From assembly GCA_016213265.1 (NCBI GenBank), contig JACRBA010000191.1:1-47018 (forward strand): a stretch of 47,018 nt of DNA, read 5' to 3'. Positions 26,699-35,266 of the stretch are shown here, in pieces. The position numbers were made by a program, and so were the translations under genes. The stretch is from Burkholderiales bacterium (GTDB lineage: Bacteria; Pseudomonadota; Gammaproteobacteria; Burkholderiales; Burkholderiaceae_C). Below the pieces are notes generated by a model, which was not told the origin of the DNA, made no database searches, and saw only the letters and a list, made by a program, of their open reading frames with translations. The first letter of the stretch is position 1. Each line of letters begins with the position of its first letter.

Positions 26699-27481
26699 AT
26701 GAGCTATTCCATCGACCTGTCCGGCCGCGTCGCGCTCGTCACCGGCGCCTCCAGCGGCCTGGGCGCCCAGTTCGCCCGCACGCTCGCCAAGGCGGGTGCC
26801 GCCGTGGTGCTGTCCGCCCGCCGCGTGGAGCGGCTGAAGACCTTGCGTGCCGAGATCGAGGGCGCCGGCGGCGACGCCCACGTGGTGGCCATGGATGTGG
26901 CCGACCCGCACAGCATCCGCGCCGGCGTGGCGCATGCCGAGACGGAGGTCGGCACGCTGGACATCCTCATCAACAACGCCGGCGTGAGCACGACGCAGAA
27001 ACTGCTCGACGTGACGCCCGAGGACTACGACTACGTCATGGACACGAATGCGCGAGGCGCGTTCTTCGTGGCGCAGGAGGTGGCCAAGCGCATGGTGGCC
27101 CGTGCCCGGGGCGCGGCGCCCGGCACCTTCACCGGCGGCCGCATCGTGAACATTGCCTCGATGGCGGGCCTGCGTGTGCTGAGCCAGATCGGCGTCTACG
27201 CCATGAGCAAGGCGGCGGTGGTGCACATGACGCGGGCCCAGGCGCTGGAGTGGGGCCGCTACGGCATCAACGTGAATGCCATCTGCCCCGGCTACATTGA
27301 CACCGAGATCAACCACCACCATTGGCAGACCGAGGGCGGCCAGAAGCTCATCGACATGCTGCCGCGCAAGCGCATCGGCAAGCCGGAGGACCTGGACCTG
27401 GCGCTGCTGATGCTGTGCGCCAAGGAAAGCCACTTCATCAACGGCGCCGTGCTCCAGGCGGACGATGGCTTCGGTGTTTGA
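26699..27481 (+). CDS. SDR-family oxidoreductase
   Basis: 260 aa. Classical short-chain dehydrogenase/reductase: cofactor motif TGASSGLG (15-22), R41/R42 after strand 2 (SARRVERL) favouring NADP(H), NNAG (92-95), catalytic S154, Y167 and K171 (YAMSK). The C-terminus ends ADDGFGV. The family interconverts hydroxyl and keto groups; the fabG-like look suggests a 3-hydroxyacyl or similar substrate, not determinable here. Divergent from the cyclase gene. It is followed by a hairpin repeat that may act as its terminator. Confidence 0.9.
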   Translation: MSYSIDLSGRVALVTGASSGLGAQFARTLAKAGAAVVLSARRVERLKTLRAEIEGAGGDAHVVAMDVADPHSIRAGVAHAETEVGTLDILINNAGVSTTQKLLDVTPEDYDYVMDTNARGAFFVAQEVAKRMVARARGAAPGTFTGGRIVNIASMAGLRVLSQIGVYAMSKAAVVHMTRAQALEWGRYGINVNAICPGYIDTEINHHHWQTEGGQKLIDMLPRKRIGKPEDLDLALLMLCAKESHFINGAVLQADDGFGV

Positions 27482-27520
27482 GCCCCCACGCTCCCTCCGG
27501 TCGCTGCCCCCCGAGGGGGC
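27482..27520. repeat. Intergenic GC-rich hairpin repeat (Comamonadaceae type)
   Basis: Starts GCCCCCACGCTCCCTCCGG and ends CCCCCCGAGGGGGC, with GCCCCC/GGGGGC outer arms and a CCCCC/GGGGG inner palindrome. I know near-identical intergenic units from many Comamonadaceae genomes. Placed right after the SDR stop, it could terminate transcription. Only one copy is seen in the window. Confidence 0.6.
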
Positions 27521-27607
27521 TCGCGCAGCGGACCGGCAGAGCCGGATCCGCGCACGCCACTTGATGACGGCGGCGCTGCGCGCGCCGGTTTCACGCGGAG
27601 CGGGGTC

Positions 27608-28231
27608 ATGCTGAATCGGTCTTTGACCGCGCTGGAGGCGCGGGTGCTGGGGGTGCTGGTGGAGAAGCAGCACACGGTGCCGGACACCTACCCGCTCTCG
27701 CTCAACGCCCTGGTGGCGGGCTGCAACCAGAAGACGGCGCGCGCCCCGGTGATGGAGGCGAGCGAGGCCGAGGTGCTGCAGGCGCTGGACGAGCTGAAGA
27801 GCCTGCACCTGGTGGTGGAGGTCAGCGGCAGCCGGGTGGTGCGTTTCGAGCACAACATGGGCCGGGTGCTGGGCGTGCCCAGCCAGTCGGTGGCGCTGCT
27901 GGCGGTGCTGATGCTGCGGGGGCCGCAGACGGCGGCCGAGCTGCGCCTGAACAGCGAGCGGCTGCACCGCTTCGCCGACATCTCCTCGGTGGAGGGCTTT
28001 CTCGACGAGCTCGCCACCAAGCCGCCTGCGCGGGTGCTCAAGCTGGCGCGCGCGCCGGGCGAGCGTGAGGCGCGCTGGGCGCACCTGCTGTGCGGTGAGC
28101 CGGCGCTGCCGGCGGCGCCGTGGCGCCAGCGGACGGCGCACCCTCGGGCGGCGAGCTGGCCGCGCTGCGCGCCGACGTGCAGCGCCTGCTCACCGAGGTG
28201 GCCGGGCTGCGCGACGACCTGGCCCGTGTGA
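27608..28231 (+). CDS. yceH: YceH-family protein (DUF480), C-terminus frameshifted
   Basis: The frame starts [21 protein letters not shown] and shows two winged-helix domains typical of YceH/DUF480 ([54 protein letters not shown]). After about residue 165 (near 28100) the frame yields an atypical tail ending at 28231. In the neighbouring frame the expected coiled-coil tail appears ([20 protein letters not shown] and onward) and stops at 28252-28254, immediately before the next gene. So a single-base deletion (or sequencing error) lies between 28096 and about 28145. The core domains are intact; function of the family is unknown. Confidence 0.8.
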   Translation: MLNRSLTALEARVLGVLVEKQHTVPDTYPLSLNALVAGCNQKTARAPVMEASEAEVLQALDELKSLHLVVEVSGSRVVRFEHNMGRVLGVPSQSVALLAVLMLRGPQTAAELRLNSERLHRFADISSVEGFLDELATKPPARVLKLARAPGEREARWAHLLCGEPALPAAPWRQRTAHPRAASWPRCAPTCSACSPRWPGCATTWPV

Positions 28232-28256
28232 AGGGCGAACTGGGGCTGCACTGAGC

Positions 28257-28676
28257 ATGCGATTCGAGCTGCCTGCCGAGAAAAAGCTGGTCTACGAAAT
28301 GACCATCCCCATCCGCTGGGGCGACATGGACGCCATGGGCCATGTCAACAACACCGTCTACTTCCGCTACCTCGAGATCGTGCGGGTGGACTGGCTGCGC
28401 ACGCTGGGCGGGCCGCCCGATCCGTCCGGCCAGGGGCCGGTGATCGTCAACGCCTTCTGCAATTTCCTCAAGCAGCTCGAGTACCCCGGCGACATCCTCG
28501 CGCGGCACTACGTGGCCAACCTGGGTCGCACCAGCTTCGACACCTTCATCACGCTGGAGCGCACCGACCAGCCCGGCGTCATCTATGCCGAGGGCGGCGC
28601 CACGACGGTGTGGGTCGACTTTCCCGCCGGCAAGTCGGTGCCGGTGCCCGGCTGGCTGCGCGACATCATCGGCTGA
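28257..28676 (+). CDS. Acyl-CoA thioesterase, YbgC/FadM-like hotdog
   Basis: 139 aa. Hotdog fold of the 4-hydroxybenzoyl-CoA thioesterase type: RWGDMDAMGHVNNTVYFRYLE carries the catalytic Asp (D25) in the DMDxMGHVNN motif. It hydrolyses acyl-CoA thioesters; chain length is not determinable. The start ATG 28257 lies 2 nt after the stop of the restored yceH frame (28254), which supports both the frameshift interpretation and an operon. Its 3' end overlaps the convergent LytTR gene by 11 nt. Confidence 0.88.
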   Translation: MRFELPAEKKLVYEMTIPIRWGDMDAMGHVNNTVYFRYLEIVRVDWLRTLGGPPDPSGQGPVIVNAFCNFLKQLEYPGDILARHYVANLGRTSFDTFITLERTDQPGVIYAEGGATTVWVDFPAGKSVPVPGWLRDIIG

Positions 28677-29592
28677 GCCGGGCGCGCAGCGGCTCCAGGT
28701 AGGTGCGGCTGCAGGGCACGCTGGCGCCGTCGGCCATGCGCAGGCGCGCATCGCCGGCTTCGGTGGGCTCGATCACGGCCACGCAGCCGAGGTTGACCAG
28801 GTAGCTGCGGTGCACGCGCACGAAGCCCTGCGTGCCCAGGCGCCGCTCCATGGCGGCCAGCGTGGCGCGCAGCGGGTAGTCGTGCTGACGGCGGTGCAGG
28901 TTCACATAGTTGCCGCAGGCCTGCACCCATTCGATCTCGGCCACGGGCAGCAGGAATTCCTTGCCGAGCTTGCGCACCAGGAAGCGGTCGGCCGGCGCCG
29001 CGTCGGCGGGTGAGGGGGGCGGCGCGGGCGGCGCGGCGGTGGCCACGCTGGCGGCCACCGTGGCCGGTGGCGCCGCGTCGTCAGGCGCCTGCAGCACGCT
29101 GGCCTCCCCCTGCCAGCGCCACAGCAGCAGGCGGTAGCCCAGCATGATGCCCACGACCATGGCGTAGCTGCGCACGTCCTTCAGCGCCTCGTAGGCCAGC
29201 TCGGTGGGCCAGTGGCCGAATTCGTAGCGTTCGCCGAATGCCGCGTACACGGCCTGCCGGGCCGCCACCATCACGCCCACATGCAGCACGCTGACGCCCA
29301 GGCTGGCGGCGAGATGCCGTGGCAGGTGCGCCCGCAGCACGCCGATGTGCAGCGGCCAGCGCCGAAGCAGCCAGGCGATGAGCGGCACCAGAGCCAGCCA
29401 GGTGAGGTTGCTGCTGGCCTCCCAGGTGACCACCTCCCAAAGCCGGAAGGGCAGGCCCAGCCGGCGGATCTCCAGGGTCACGGTGATCGAGTTCGCCAGG
29501 ATCTGCACGGCGAACATGGCGCACCACAGCGCCGGCTCCAGCCAGCGGCGGTGGGCCAGGTAGCGGTGCAGCAGGTCGGGTGCGGCGGGCAT
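28666..29592 (-). CDS. Membrane-bound LytTR transcriptional regulator
   Basis: 308 aa from ATG 29592. About four transmembrane helices in residues 15-165 (LWCAMFAVQILANSITVTL, NLTWLALVPLIAWLL, LGVSVLHVGVMVAAR, AMVVGIMLGYRLLLW), an Ala/Pro/Thr linker, then a LytTR DNA-binding domain (about 205-305: LPVAEIEWVQACGNYVNLH, FVRVHRSYLVNL, VPCSRTYLEPLRARL). No receiver domain and no kinase next to it, so it is a one-component regulator tethered in the membrane. Its divergent promoter region has three phased repeats (29634-29696) that may be its targets. A longer frame upstream has no support. Confidence 0.88.
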   Translation of the reverse strand: MPAAPDLLHRYLAHRRWLEPALWCAMFAVQILANSITVTLEIRRLGLPFRLWEVVTWEASSNLTWLALVPLIAWLLRRWPLHIGVLRAHLPRHLAASLGVSVLHVGVMVAARQAVYAAFGERYEFGHWPTELAYEALKDVRSYAMVVGIMLGYRLLLWRWQGEASVLQAPDDAAPPATVAASVATAAPPAPPPSPADAAPADRFLVRKLGKEFLLPVAEIEWVQACGNYVNLHRRQHDYPLRATLAAMERRLGTQGFVRVHRSYLVNLGCVAVIEPTEAGDARLRMADGASVPCSRTYLEPLRARLSR

Positions 29593-29633
29593 GGGGCAGG
29601 CAGTGTAGGGCCGGGCGGGCACGCCGTGGCCGC

Positions 29634-29696
29634 GGCTCGTCACCGGGGCGGGGCGGTTCGTCACTTCGTGGTGCCGGGTGGGCGCCGGGCCGTCAC
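29634..29696. promoter_or_regulatory. Three phased repeats, candidate LytTR sites
   Basis: GGCTCGTCAC (29634-29643), GGTTCGTCAC (29655-29664) and GGGCCGTCAC (29687-29696). Start-to-start distances of 21 and 32 bp equal about two and three helical turns. LytTR-domain regulators usually bind direct repeats spaced by about two turns. They lie in the 115-bp region between the LytTR gene and the acyltransferase gene. Confidence 0.5.
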
Positions 29697-29707
29697 GCTG
29701 ACGGCCC

Positions 29708-30988
29708 ATGACACCCTCCACCTCTTCCCCCGGCGGCCGGCTCGTCGAGCTCGACTGGCTGCGCATCGGCGCCTTCGGGCTGCTGATCCTGTACCACGTG
29801 GGCATGTTCTACGTGAGCTGGGACTGGCACGTGAAGTCCCCGCGCCTGATTCCCGCGCTCGAAGTGCCCATGCGCCTGATGAGCCCCTGGCGCATGTCGC
29901 TGCTGTTCGTGGTGTCGGGCGCGGCCACGGCGCTGCTGGCGGCCGGCGGCCGGCCGCTGGCCGGCCCGCGCACGCGGCGCCTGCTGTGGCCATTGCTGTT
30001 CGGCATGGCCGTCGTGGTGCCGCCGCAGGCCTACCTCGAAGTCGTCGAGAAGGTCGGCTACGCCGGCAGCTACCTCGACTTCCTGGCGCTGTACTACACG
30101 GGCTACGGCGGCTTCTGCCGGGGCGACGACTGCCTGGACCTGCCCACCTGGAACCACCTGTGGTTCGTGGCCTACCTGTGGGTCTACACGCTGGTATGGG
30201 CCGCCGGCAGGTGGGTGCTGGGCCAGCATGGCGGCGCCGGCGAGTCACGCACCTGGGCCTGGCCGGCCTGGCTGGCCCATGGCGGCCGGCTGATCTGGGC
30301 GCCGTGGCTGCTGTTCGCGGCCGCGCGCGTGGCCCTGCTGCAGCGCTTTCCCACCACCCACGACCTGCTGCACGACCACTACATGCACGTGCTGTACGGC
30401 AGCATGTTCGCGCTCGGCGCCCTGCTGTTCGGCCACCGCGACGACCGCCACGGCGCGTGGGCGGCGGCCGTGCGGCTGCGCTGGTGGGCGCTGGGGCTGG
30501 CGGTGGCGGCGGCGGGCGTGTCCGAGGCCGCCGCGGTGTGGTGGGCGGACGTGGACGTGCCGCCCGCCGGCTGGCTGGCGGCGCTGCGGGCCAGCAACGC
30601 CATGCGCCAGTGGGCGCCCATCGTCGCGTTGCTCGGCTTCGCCCGCCTGCACCTGGCCGGGCGCGACCACCAGTGGCGCGCGTGGCTGGGCGGCGGCATC
30701 TTCGCCTTCTACATCGTGCACCAGACGGTCACCGTGGTGGCGGGCCACGCGCTCGCGGCCCGGGGCTGGCCGCTGTGGGTGGAGCTGCCGGCGCTGGTGG
30801 GGGCCACGCTGGCGGGCTGCGTGCTGGCCTACGAGGCGGCCCGCCGGGTGCGCTGGCTGCGGCCGGTGATGGGCGTGTCGAGCCCGGGGCTCAACTCGAG
30901 AGCAGCCGGTGCACCAGCTCCGGGGTCGTGTTCGCACCCACCTTGCGCATCAGTCGCGCGCGGTACACGTCCACCGTCCGCGGACTGA
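29708..30988 (+). CDS. Acyltransferase-3 family membrane protein (OpgC-like)
   Basis: 426 aa, about ten membrane segments. The N-terminus VELDWLRIGAFGLLILYHVGMFY with the Arg and His of the family (R20, H30), MSLLFVVSGAATALLAAGG and WNHLWFVAYLWVYTLVW place it with acyltransferase 3 proteins such as OpgC, which move acyl groups onto periplasmic glucans or other glycans. The last 35-40 residues (after VRWLRPVMGVS, about 30885) are unlike the family and are antisense to the HTH of the next gene, so an ancestral stop seems lost. It shares the divergent region with the LytTR regulator and is a likely target. Confidence 0.8.
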   Translation: MTPSTSSPGGRLVELDWLRIGAFGLLILYHVGMFYVSWDWHVKSPRLIPALEVPMRLMSPWRMSLLFVVSGAATALLAAGGRPLAGPRTRRLLWPLLFGMAVVVPPQAYLEVVEKVGYAGSYLDFLALYYTGYGGFCRGDDCLDLPTWNHLWFVAYLWVYTLVWAAGRWVLGQHGGAGESRTWAWPAWLAHGGRLIWAPWLLFAAARVALLQRFPTTHDLLHDHYMHVLYGSMFALGALLFGHRDDRHGAWAAAVRLRWWALGLAVAAAGVSEAAAVWWADVDVPPAGWLAALRASNAMRQWAPIVALLGFARLHLAGRDHQWRAWLGGGIFAFYIVHQTVTVVAGHALAARGWPLWVELPALVGATLAGCVLAYEAARRVRWLRPVMGVSSPGLNSRAAGAPAPGSCSHPPCASVARGTRPPSAD

Positions 30989-31442
30989 TGCCCAGCTTCT
31001 TGCCGATCTGCTTGCTGGTGGCGCCATCGATGAGCAGAGCCGCGATCTCGCGCTCGCGGGCGGTGAAGTCCACCTTGAGCGCGCGGCGGGCGGACAGGTC
31101 CTCGAAGCTCCAGATGCCGGCGGCGTGGGGGTCGGCCGCGTCCAGCGCGCGGCCGGACACATGGCACCAGAACAGCTCGCCGTCCATGCGCTTCATCACC
31201 CGGTCGTCGGCGTAGCCGCCGTCCGCGCCCAGGCTGGCGACGATGCGCGCACCGGTGCGTTCGTACTCGTCGGTGCTGGGGTAGAGCACCTCGAAGGACC
31301 GGCCCACCAGCTCGTCGCGCTGGGCACGGAACATCTCCAGCACGCGCCGGTTGCAGTCCACCACCAGCCGGTGGCGCGAGAGCACCATGCCGATGGGCGC
31401 CAGGTCGAAGGCGGTGCGGTAGTCGAGGTCGGGGGCACTCAC
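30891..31442 (-). CDS. PAS-LuxR transcriptional regulator
   Basis: 183 aa. One PAS domain (about 5-115: YRTAFDLAPIGMVLSRHRLV, CNRRVLEMFRAQRDELVGRS) fused to a LuxR-type HTH (about 120-183: FTAREREIAALLIDGATSK, ISPRTVDVYRARLMRKVGA). It is a one-component regulator that binds a small molecule or redox cofactor in PAS; no Cys/His haem ligand is obvious. Its start is 7 nt after the stop of the thioesterase at 31450, so the two form an operon. Its 3' 98 nt are covered by the acyltransferase frame on the other strand. Confidence 0.88.
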   Translation of the reverse strand: MSAPDLDYRTAFDLAPIGMVLSRHRLVVDCNRRVLEMFRAQRDELVGRSFEVLYPSTDEYERTGARIVASLGADGGYADDRVMKRMDGELFWCHVSGRALDAADPHAAGIWSFEDLSARRALKVDFTAREREIAALLIDGATSKQIGKKLGISPRTVDVYRARLMRKVGANTTPELVHRLLSS

Positions 31443-31449
31443 GGCCGGC

Positions 31450-31887
31450 TCAGAGCAGGGCGTAGGTGGTGGTGGCGTGGGCGGCCAGCTTGCCGTCGGG
31501 CAGCAGGCATTCCACTTCGCCGAAGACGAGCTGGCGGCCGGGCTTGAGCACGCGGGCCACCACCGTCACTTCCGCCACGTCGCCGGGCACGGGGCGCAGG
31601 AAGCTGGTCTGCAGCTGCACCGTCGTCATGGGCCGGAAGCCGCCCAGCTGGGCGCTGACCGCCAGCACCATGGCGGTGTCGGCCGCCGACATCAGCGTCT
31701 GGCCGCACATGACGCCGCCACCGTGCACATGGCGCGCATCCACCGGCAGGCGCAGCATCACGCCGTCGGGCTCGACGGCCTGCACCTGCAGCTGCAGCTC
31801 CTGCACCCAGGGCGCGAAGACGGCCGCCAGCAGCTGCTGCAGGTCGGCCACGGTGACGGGGGGCGGGGCGGGGTGGGGAGCGCTCAT
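31450..31887 (-). CDS. PaaI-family hotdog thioesterase
   Basis: 145 aa. Hotdog fold with HVHGGGVMCGQTLMSAADTAM (helix with the HGG motif and Asp), and FLRPVPGDVAEVTVVARVLKPGR, typical of PaaI/YigI-type acyl-CoA thioesterases. Cytoplasmic. First gene of an operon with a PAS-LuxR regulator, and divergent from a 3-oxoacid CoA-transferase operon across a 93-bp AT-richer region with palindromes. Together these suggest CoA-thioester metabolism under shared control. Confidence 0.85.
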   Translation of the reverse strand: MSAPHPAPPPVTVADLQQLLAAVFAPWVQELQLQVQAVEPDGVMLRLPVDARHVHGGGVMCGQTLMSAADTAMVLAVSAQLGGFRPMTTVQLQTSFLRPVPGDVAEVTVVARVLKPGRQLVFGEVECLLPDGKLAAHATTTYALL

Positions 31888-31909
31888 GCTTAGTCAAATC
31901 TACGTAACG

Positions 31910-31931
31910 ACTACTTAATGTCTTAGGTAGT
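31910..31931. promoter_or_regulatory. 22-bp near-perfect operator palindrome
   Basis: Arms ACTACTTAA and TTAGGTAGT (8 of 9 paired) around TGTC. A second pair, TAGTC (31891-31895) and GACTA (31909-31913), overlaps it. The location between divergent thioesterase and CoA-transferase genes and the low GC content suggest a promoter/operator. CTTAAT (31914-31919) could be a -10 for the + strand. Confidence 0.55.
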
Positions 31932-31980
31932 ACGCTTGCGGCCCATCCGAAATGACCCGGATAACCAGGAGACCAGGCGA

Positions 31981-32679
31981 ATGAACAAGGTGTACCCGAG
32001 CGCCGCCGCGGCGCTGGAAGGCGTCGTCCGCGACGGCCAGCTCATGGCCGTGGGCGGCTTCGGCCTGTGCGGCATCCCCGAGGCGCTCATCGACGCGCTG
32101 CAGGCCAGCGGGGCCAAGGACCTCACCGTCATCTCCAACAACGCGGGGGTGGACGGCTTCGGCCTGGGCAAGCTGCTGGCCACGCGCCAGATCAAGAAGA
32201 TGATCAGCAGCTACGTGGGCGAGAACAAGGAGTTCGAGCGCCAGTACCTCTCGGGCGAGCTGGAGCTGGAGTTCACGCCGCAGGGCACGCTGGCCGAGAA
32301 GCTGCGCGCCGGCGGCGCCGGCATCCCCGCCTTCTTCACCAAGACCGGCGTGGGCACGGTGGTGGCCGAGGGCAAGGAGGTGCGCGAGTTCGACGGCGAG
32401 ACCTACGTGATGGAGCGTGCGCTGGTGCCCGAGGTGTCGCTGGTCAAGGCCTACATGGCCGACAAGAGCGGCAACCTGCGCTTCCGCCGCACGGCGCGCA
32501 ACTTCAACCCCAACGTCGCGATGGCCGGCCGGCTGACCATCGTCGAGGTGGAGAAGATCGTCGAAACGGGCGCCATGGACCCCGACGACGTGCACCTGCC
32601 CGGCATCTTCGTGCACCGCATCGTGCTGAATGCGACGCCGGAAAAGCGCATCGAACAACGCACCACCCGCAAGGCCTGA
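31981..32679 (+). CDS. scoA: 3-oxoacid CoA-transferase subunit A
   Basis: 232 aa from ATG 31981 (AGGAG 9 nt upstream). Family I CoA-transferase alpha subunit: the glycine loop [17 protein letters not shown] (about 20-36), [16 protein letters not shown], and [24 protein letters not shown]. With subunit B it moves CoA from succinyl-CoA to acetoacetate or a related 3-oxoacid, for ketone-body and short-chain fatty-acid use. Subunit B follows after 17 nt with its own SD. The divergent palindrome at 31910 probably controls the operon. Confidence 0.93.
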   Translation: MNKVYPSAAAALEGVVRDGQLMAVGGFGLCGIPEALIDALQASGAKDLTVISNNAGVDGFGLGKLLATRQIKKMISSYVGENKEFERQYLSGELELEFTPQGTLAEKLRAGGAGIPAFFTKTGVGTVVAEGKEVREFDGETYVMERALVPEVSLVKAYMADKSGNLRFRRTARNFNPNVAMAGRLTIVEVEKIVETGAMDPDDVHLPGIFVHRIVLNATPEKRIEQRTTRKA

Positions 32680-32696
32680 GGCAAGGAGCACACGAC

Positions 32697-33335
32697 ATGG
32701 CATGGACCCGCGATGAAATGGCCGCCCGCGCCGCCAAGGAACTGGCCGACGGCTTCTACGTGAACCTGGGCATCGGCCTGCCGACGCTGGTGGCCAACCA
32801 CGTGCCCGAGGGCATGGAGGTGTGGCTGCAGAGCGAGAACGGCCTGCTGGGCATCGGCCCCTTCCCGACCGAGGAGGAGGTGGACGCCGACATGATCAAC
32901 GCCGGCAAGCAGACCGTGACCACGCTGCCCGGCTCGTCGATCTTCAGCAGCGCGGACAGCTTCGGCATGATCCGCGGCGGCAAGATCAACCTGGCGATCC
33001 TGGGCGCGATGCAGGTCAGCGAGAAGGGCGACCTGGCCAACTGGATGATCCCCGGCAAGATGGTCAAGGGCATGGGGGGCGCCATGGACCTGGTGGCCGG
33101 CGTGAAGAACGTCGTGGTGCTCATGGAGCACGTGGCCACCAAGAAGGACGGCAGCACCGACCTGAAGATCCTGCCGCACTGCACCCTGCCGCTCACCGGC
33201 GTGGGCGTGGTCGACCGCATCATCACCGACCTGTGCGTGCTGGACGTGACGCCGCACGGCCTGAAGATCGTGGAACTCGCCCCGGGCGTGAGCCGCGAGG
33301 AAGTGCAAGCCAAGACGGGCGTGCCGGTGCATTGA
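32697..33335 (+). CDS. scoB: 3-oxoacid CoA-transferase subunit B
   Basis: 212 aa. Beta subunit carrying the catalytic glutamate E47 in SENGLLG, which forms the covalent CoA thioester. Also [13 protein letters not shown] (about 25-37), [23 protein letters not shown] and [20 protein letters not shown]. The SD (CAAGGAG) is about 8 nt upstream of the ATG. Pairs with the product of the preceding gene. The following gamma-glutamyltransferase gene starts 32 nt later but has its own -10-like element. Confidence 0.93.
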   Translation: MAWTRDEMAARAAKELADGFYVNLGIGLPTLVANHVPEGMEVWLQSENGLLGIGPFPTEEEVDADMINAGKQTVTTLPGSSIFSSADSFGMIRGGKINLAILGAMQVSEKGDLANWMIPGKMVKGMGGAMDLVAGVKNVVVLMEHVATKKDGSTDLKILPHCTLPLTGVGVVDRIITDLCVLDVTPHGLKIVELAPGVSREEVQAKTGVPVH

Positions 33336-33352
33336 ACACCGGCGGGCTGGTG

Positions 33353-33358
33353 CATGAT
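33353..33358 (+). promoter_or_regulatory. -10-like hexamer CATGAT, start-proximal
   Basis: CATGAT (4 of 6) ends 9 nt before the ggt ATG; no SD present. Confidence 0.3.
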
Positions 33359-33367
33359 CGCCGGCCC

Positions 33368-35266
33368 ATGAGACGCGCTGTACCGCACGCGGCCTGCCTG
33401 GCCGCGTGTCTGTTTCTGGCGGCAGGCTGTGCGCCGCTGCGTTCGCCCGTTCGATCCGACCCGGCCGTCCCGGCATTGCCCGAGCCGGCCGTCGCCCTGC
33501 GCCCGGCCAGCGCCGCGGCACCGGCCCAGCCGGTGCCCTGGGCCGTGGCCACCGCCCACCCGCTGGCCAGCGAGGCCGGGCGCGACATGCTCCTGGCGGG
33601 CGGCAGCGCGATCGACGCTGCCGTGGCTGCGCAGGCGGTGCTGGCGCTGGTGGAGCCGCAGTCCAGCGGCATGGGCGGCGGGGCCTTCCTGCTGCACTGG
33701 GACGGCGCCGCCGTGCAGGCCTGGGACGGCCGCGAGACGGCGCCCGTGGCCGCGCACGGGCGGCAGTTCCTGCGCGACGACGGCCGCCCCATGGCGTTCG
33801 ACCAGGCCACCGGCAGCGGCCTGGCGGTGGGCGTGCCGGGTGCACTGCGCATGCTCGAGGCCGCGCACCGCCAGCACGGGCGCCTGCCGTGGCGGCGGCT
33901 GTTCGAGCCCGCGGTTCGGCTGGCGGAGCAGGGCTTCGCCGTGTCGCCGCGGCTGGCTGGCTTGTTGCGCAGCCCGGCCGGCGAGCGGCTGGCCGACGAC
34001 GCGCAGGCGCGCGCCCCGTACTTTCCGGCAGGGCAGCCCCTGCGGGCCGGCGAGACGCTGCGCAACCCGGCCCTCGGTGCGGTGCTGAGGCGCATCGCGG
34101 CCCAGGGCGCCCAGGCGCTGCACGAAGGCCCGGTGGCGCAGGCCATCGTGCAGCGCGTGGCTGCCGCGCCCCACGGGGGCGGCATGACCGCCACCGACCT
34201 CGCGGGCTACCGGCCGGTGCAGCGCGAGCCACTGTGCGCGCCGTGGCGACGCTGGGTGCTGTGCGGCTTTCCGCCGCCCGGCTCGGGCCACCTGGCGACG
34301 ATGCAGATCCTGGGCCTGCTGGATCGCGTGGACGCGGCCCGGCCCGCGGTCGATGCACCGCCCGGCCTGGCCGAACACCGCTACGCCGAGGCCGCCCGGC
34401 TGGCCTTCGCGGACCGTGCCGCGTACGTGGGCGACCCCGCGTTCGTGGCCCCGCCGACGGGCGACTGGGCGGCGCTGGTCTCGCCCGCCTACCTGGACGC
34501 GCGCGCCCGCCGCATCGACGACACGCGCAGCCAGGGCGTGGCGCCACCAGGACGACCGGAGGCGCCTGCCGACGACGGCGTGCCGCCTGGCGACGAGGGC
34601 AGCCCGCCCGAACGCGGCACCAGCCACCTGAGCATCGTGGACGCGCAGGGCCGGGCGGTGGCGCTCACGACCACCATCGAGGCGGCCTTCGGCAGCCGCC
34701 GCCTCACCGACGGCGGCACCGGCCTGCCGGGCGGGTTCCTGCTCAACAACCAGCTCACCGACTTCTCGTTCGTGCCGAAGGACGCCGAGGGCCGTCCCGC
34801 GGCGAACCGTGTGCAGCCCGGCAAACGTCCGCGCTCCAGCATGAGCCCCACGCTGGTCTTCGACGCCGGCCCGGCAGGCACGCTGGGGCCGCTGCGTGCG
34901 GTGACCGGCTCACCGGGCGGCGCCGCCATCATCCACTTCAACACCCGCGTGCTGCACGGCCTGCTCGCGGATGGCCTGTCGCCTCTGCAGGCCGTGAACC
35001 GGCCGCACCTGGCCAACGACAACGGCGTGACGCGGCTGGAGCGGGGCCGCTTCGCGCCCGCGGTCGCCGAGGCACTGCGGCGGCGCGGCCACACCGTGGT
35101 GGAACAGGACCTCACCAGCGGCACCCAGCTGCTGTGGCGCACGGAGGGCGGTTGGCTGGGCGCCGCCGACCCGCGGCGCGAGGGCGTGGTGCTCGGGCCG
35201 CCCGTGCTCGCTCAGCCGGCGGCCAGCGCCGAGGCGGCCTCGGGCACCAGCGCCGGCCCGCGGTAG
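33368..35266 (+). CDS. ggt: Gamma-glutamyltransferase (lipoprotein-type signal)
   Basis: 632 aa. Cleaves the gamma-glutamyl bond of glutathione in the periplasm. The signal ends in LFLAAGC, a lipobox, so it may be membrane-anchored; most Ggt are soluble. The precursor must cut itself before the catalytic Thr, here T418 in [10 protein letters not shown]. Other motifs: [12 protein letters not shown] (about 101-112), [22 protein letters not shown] and [11 protein letters not shown]. Residues about 390-417 before the cut are Pro/Asp-rich. The last 55 nt overlap the convergent pyrD gene. Confidence 0.92.
   Translation: MRRAVPHAACLAACLFLAAGCAPLRSPVRSDPAVPALPEPAVALRPASAAAPAQPVPWAVATAHPLASEAGRDMLLAGGSAIDAAVAAQAVLALVEPQSSGMGGGAFLLHWDGAAVQAWDGRETAPVAAHGRQFLRDDGRPMAFDQATGSGLAVGVPGALRMLEAAHRQHGRLPWRRLFEPAVRLAEQGFAVSPRLAGLLRSPAGERLADDAQARAPYFPAGQPLRAGETLRNPALGAVLRRIAAQGAQALHEGPVAQAIVQRVAAAPHGGGMTATDLAGYRPVQREPLCAPWRRWVLCGFPPPGSGHLATMQILGLLDRVDAARPAVDAPPGLAEHRYAEAARLAFADRAAYVGDPAFVAPPTGDWAALVSPAYLDARARRIDDTRSQGVAPPGRPEAPADDGVPPGDEGSPPERGTSHLSIVDAQGRAVALTTTIEAAFGSRRLTDGGTGLPGGFLLNNQLTDFSFVPKDAEGRPAANRVQPGKRPRSSMSPTLVFDAGPAGTLGPLRAVTGSPGGAAIIHFNTRVLHGLLADGLSPLQAVNRPHLANDNGVTRLERGRFAPAVAEALRRRGHTVVEQDLTSGTQLLWRTEGGWLGAADPRREGVVLGPPVLAQPAASAEAASGTSAGPR

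Noticed and set aside
26594-28141. N-terminal extension of the GGDEF protein to 1508 residues
   Set aside because: The extension is antisense to the SDR and yceH genes and has no domain; the signal peptide places the true start near 26593-26626.
32822-33367. Extension of gamma-glutamyltransferase upstream
   Set aside because: It overlaps the CoA-transferase B gene in another frame; the lipoprotein signal fixes the start at 33368.
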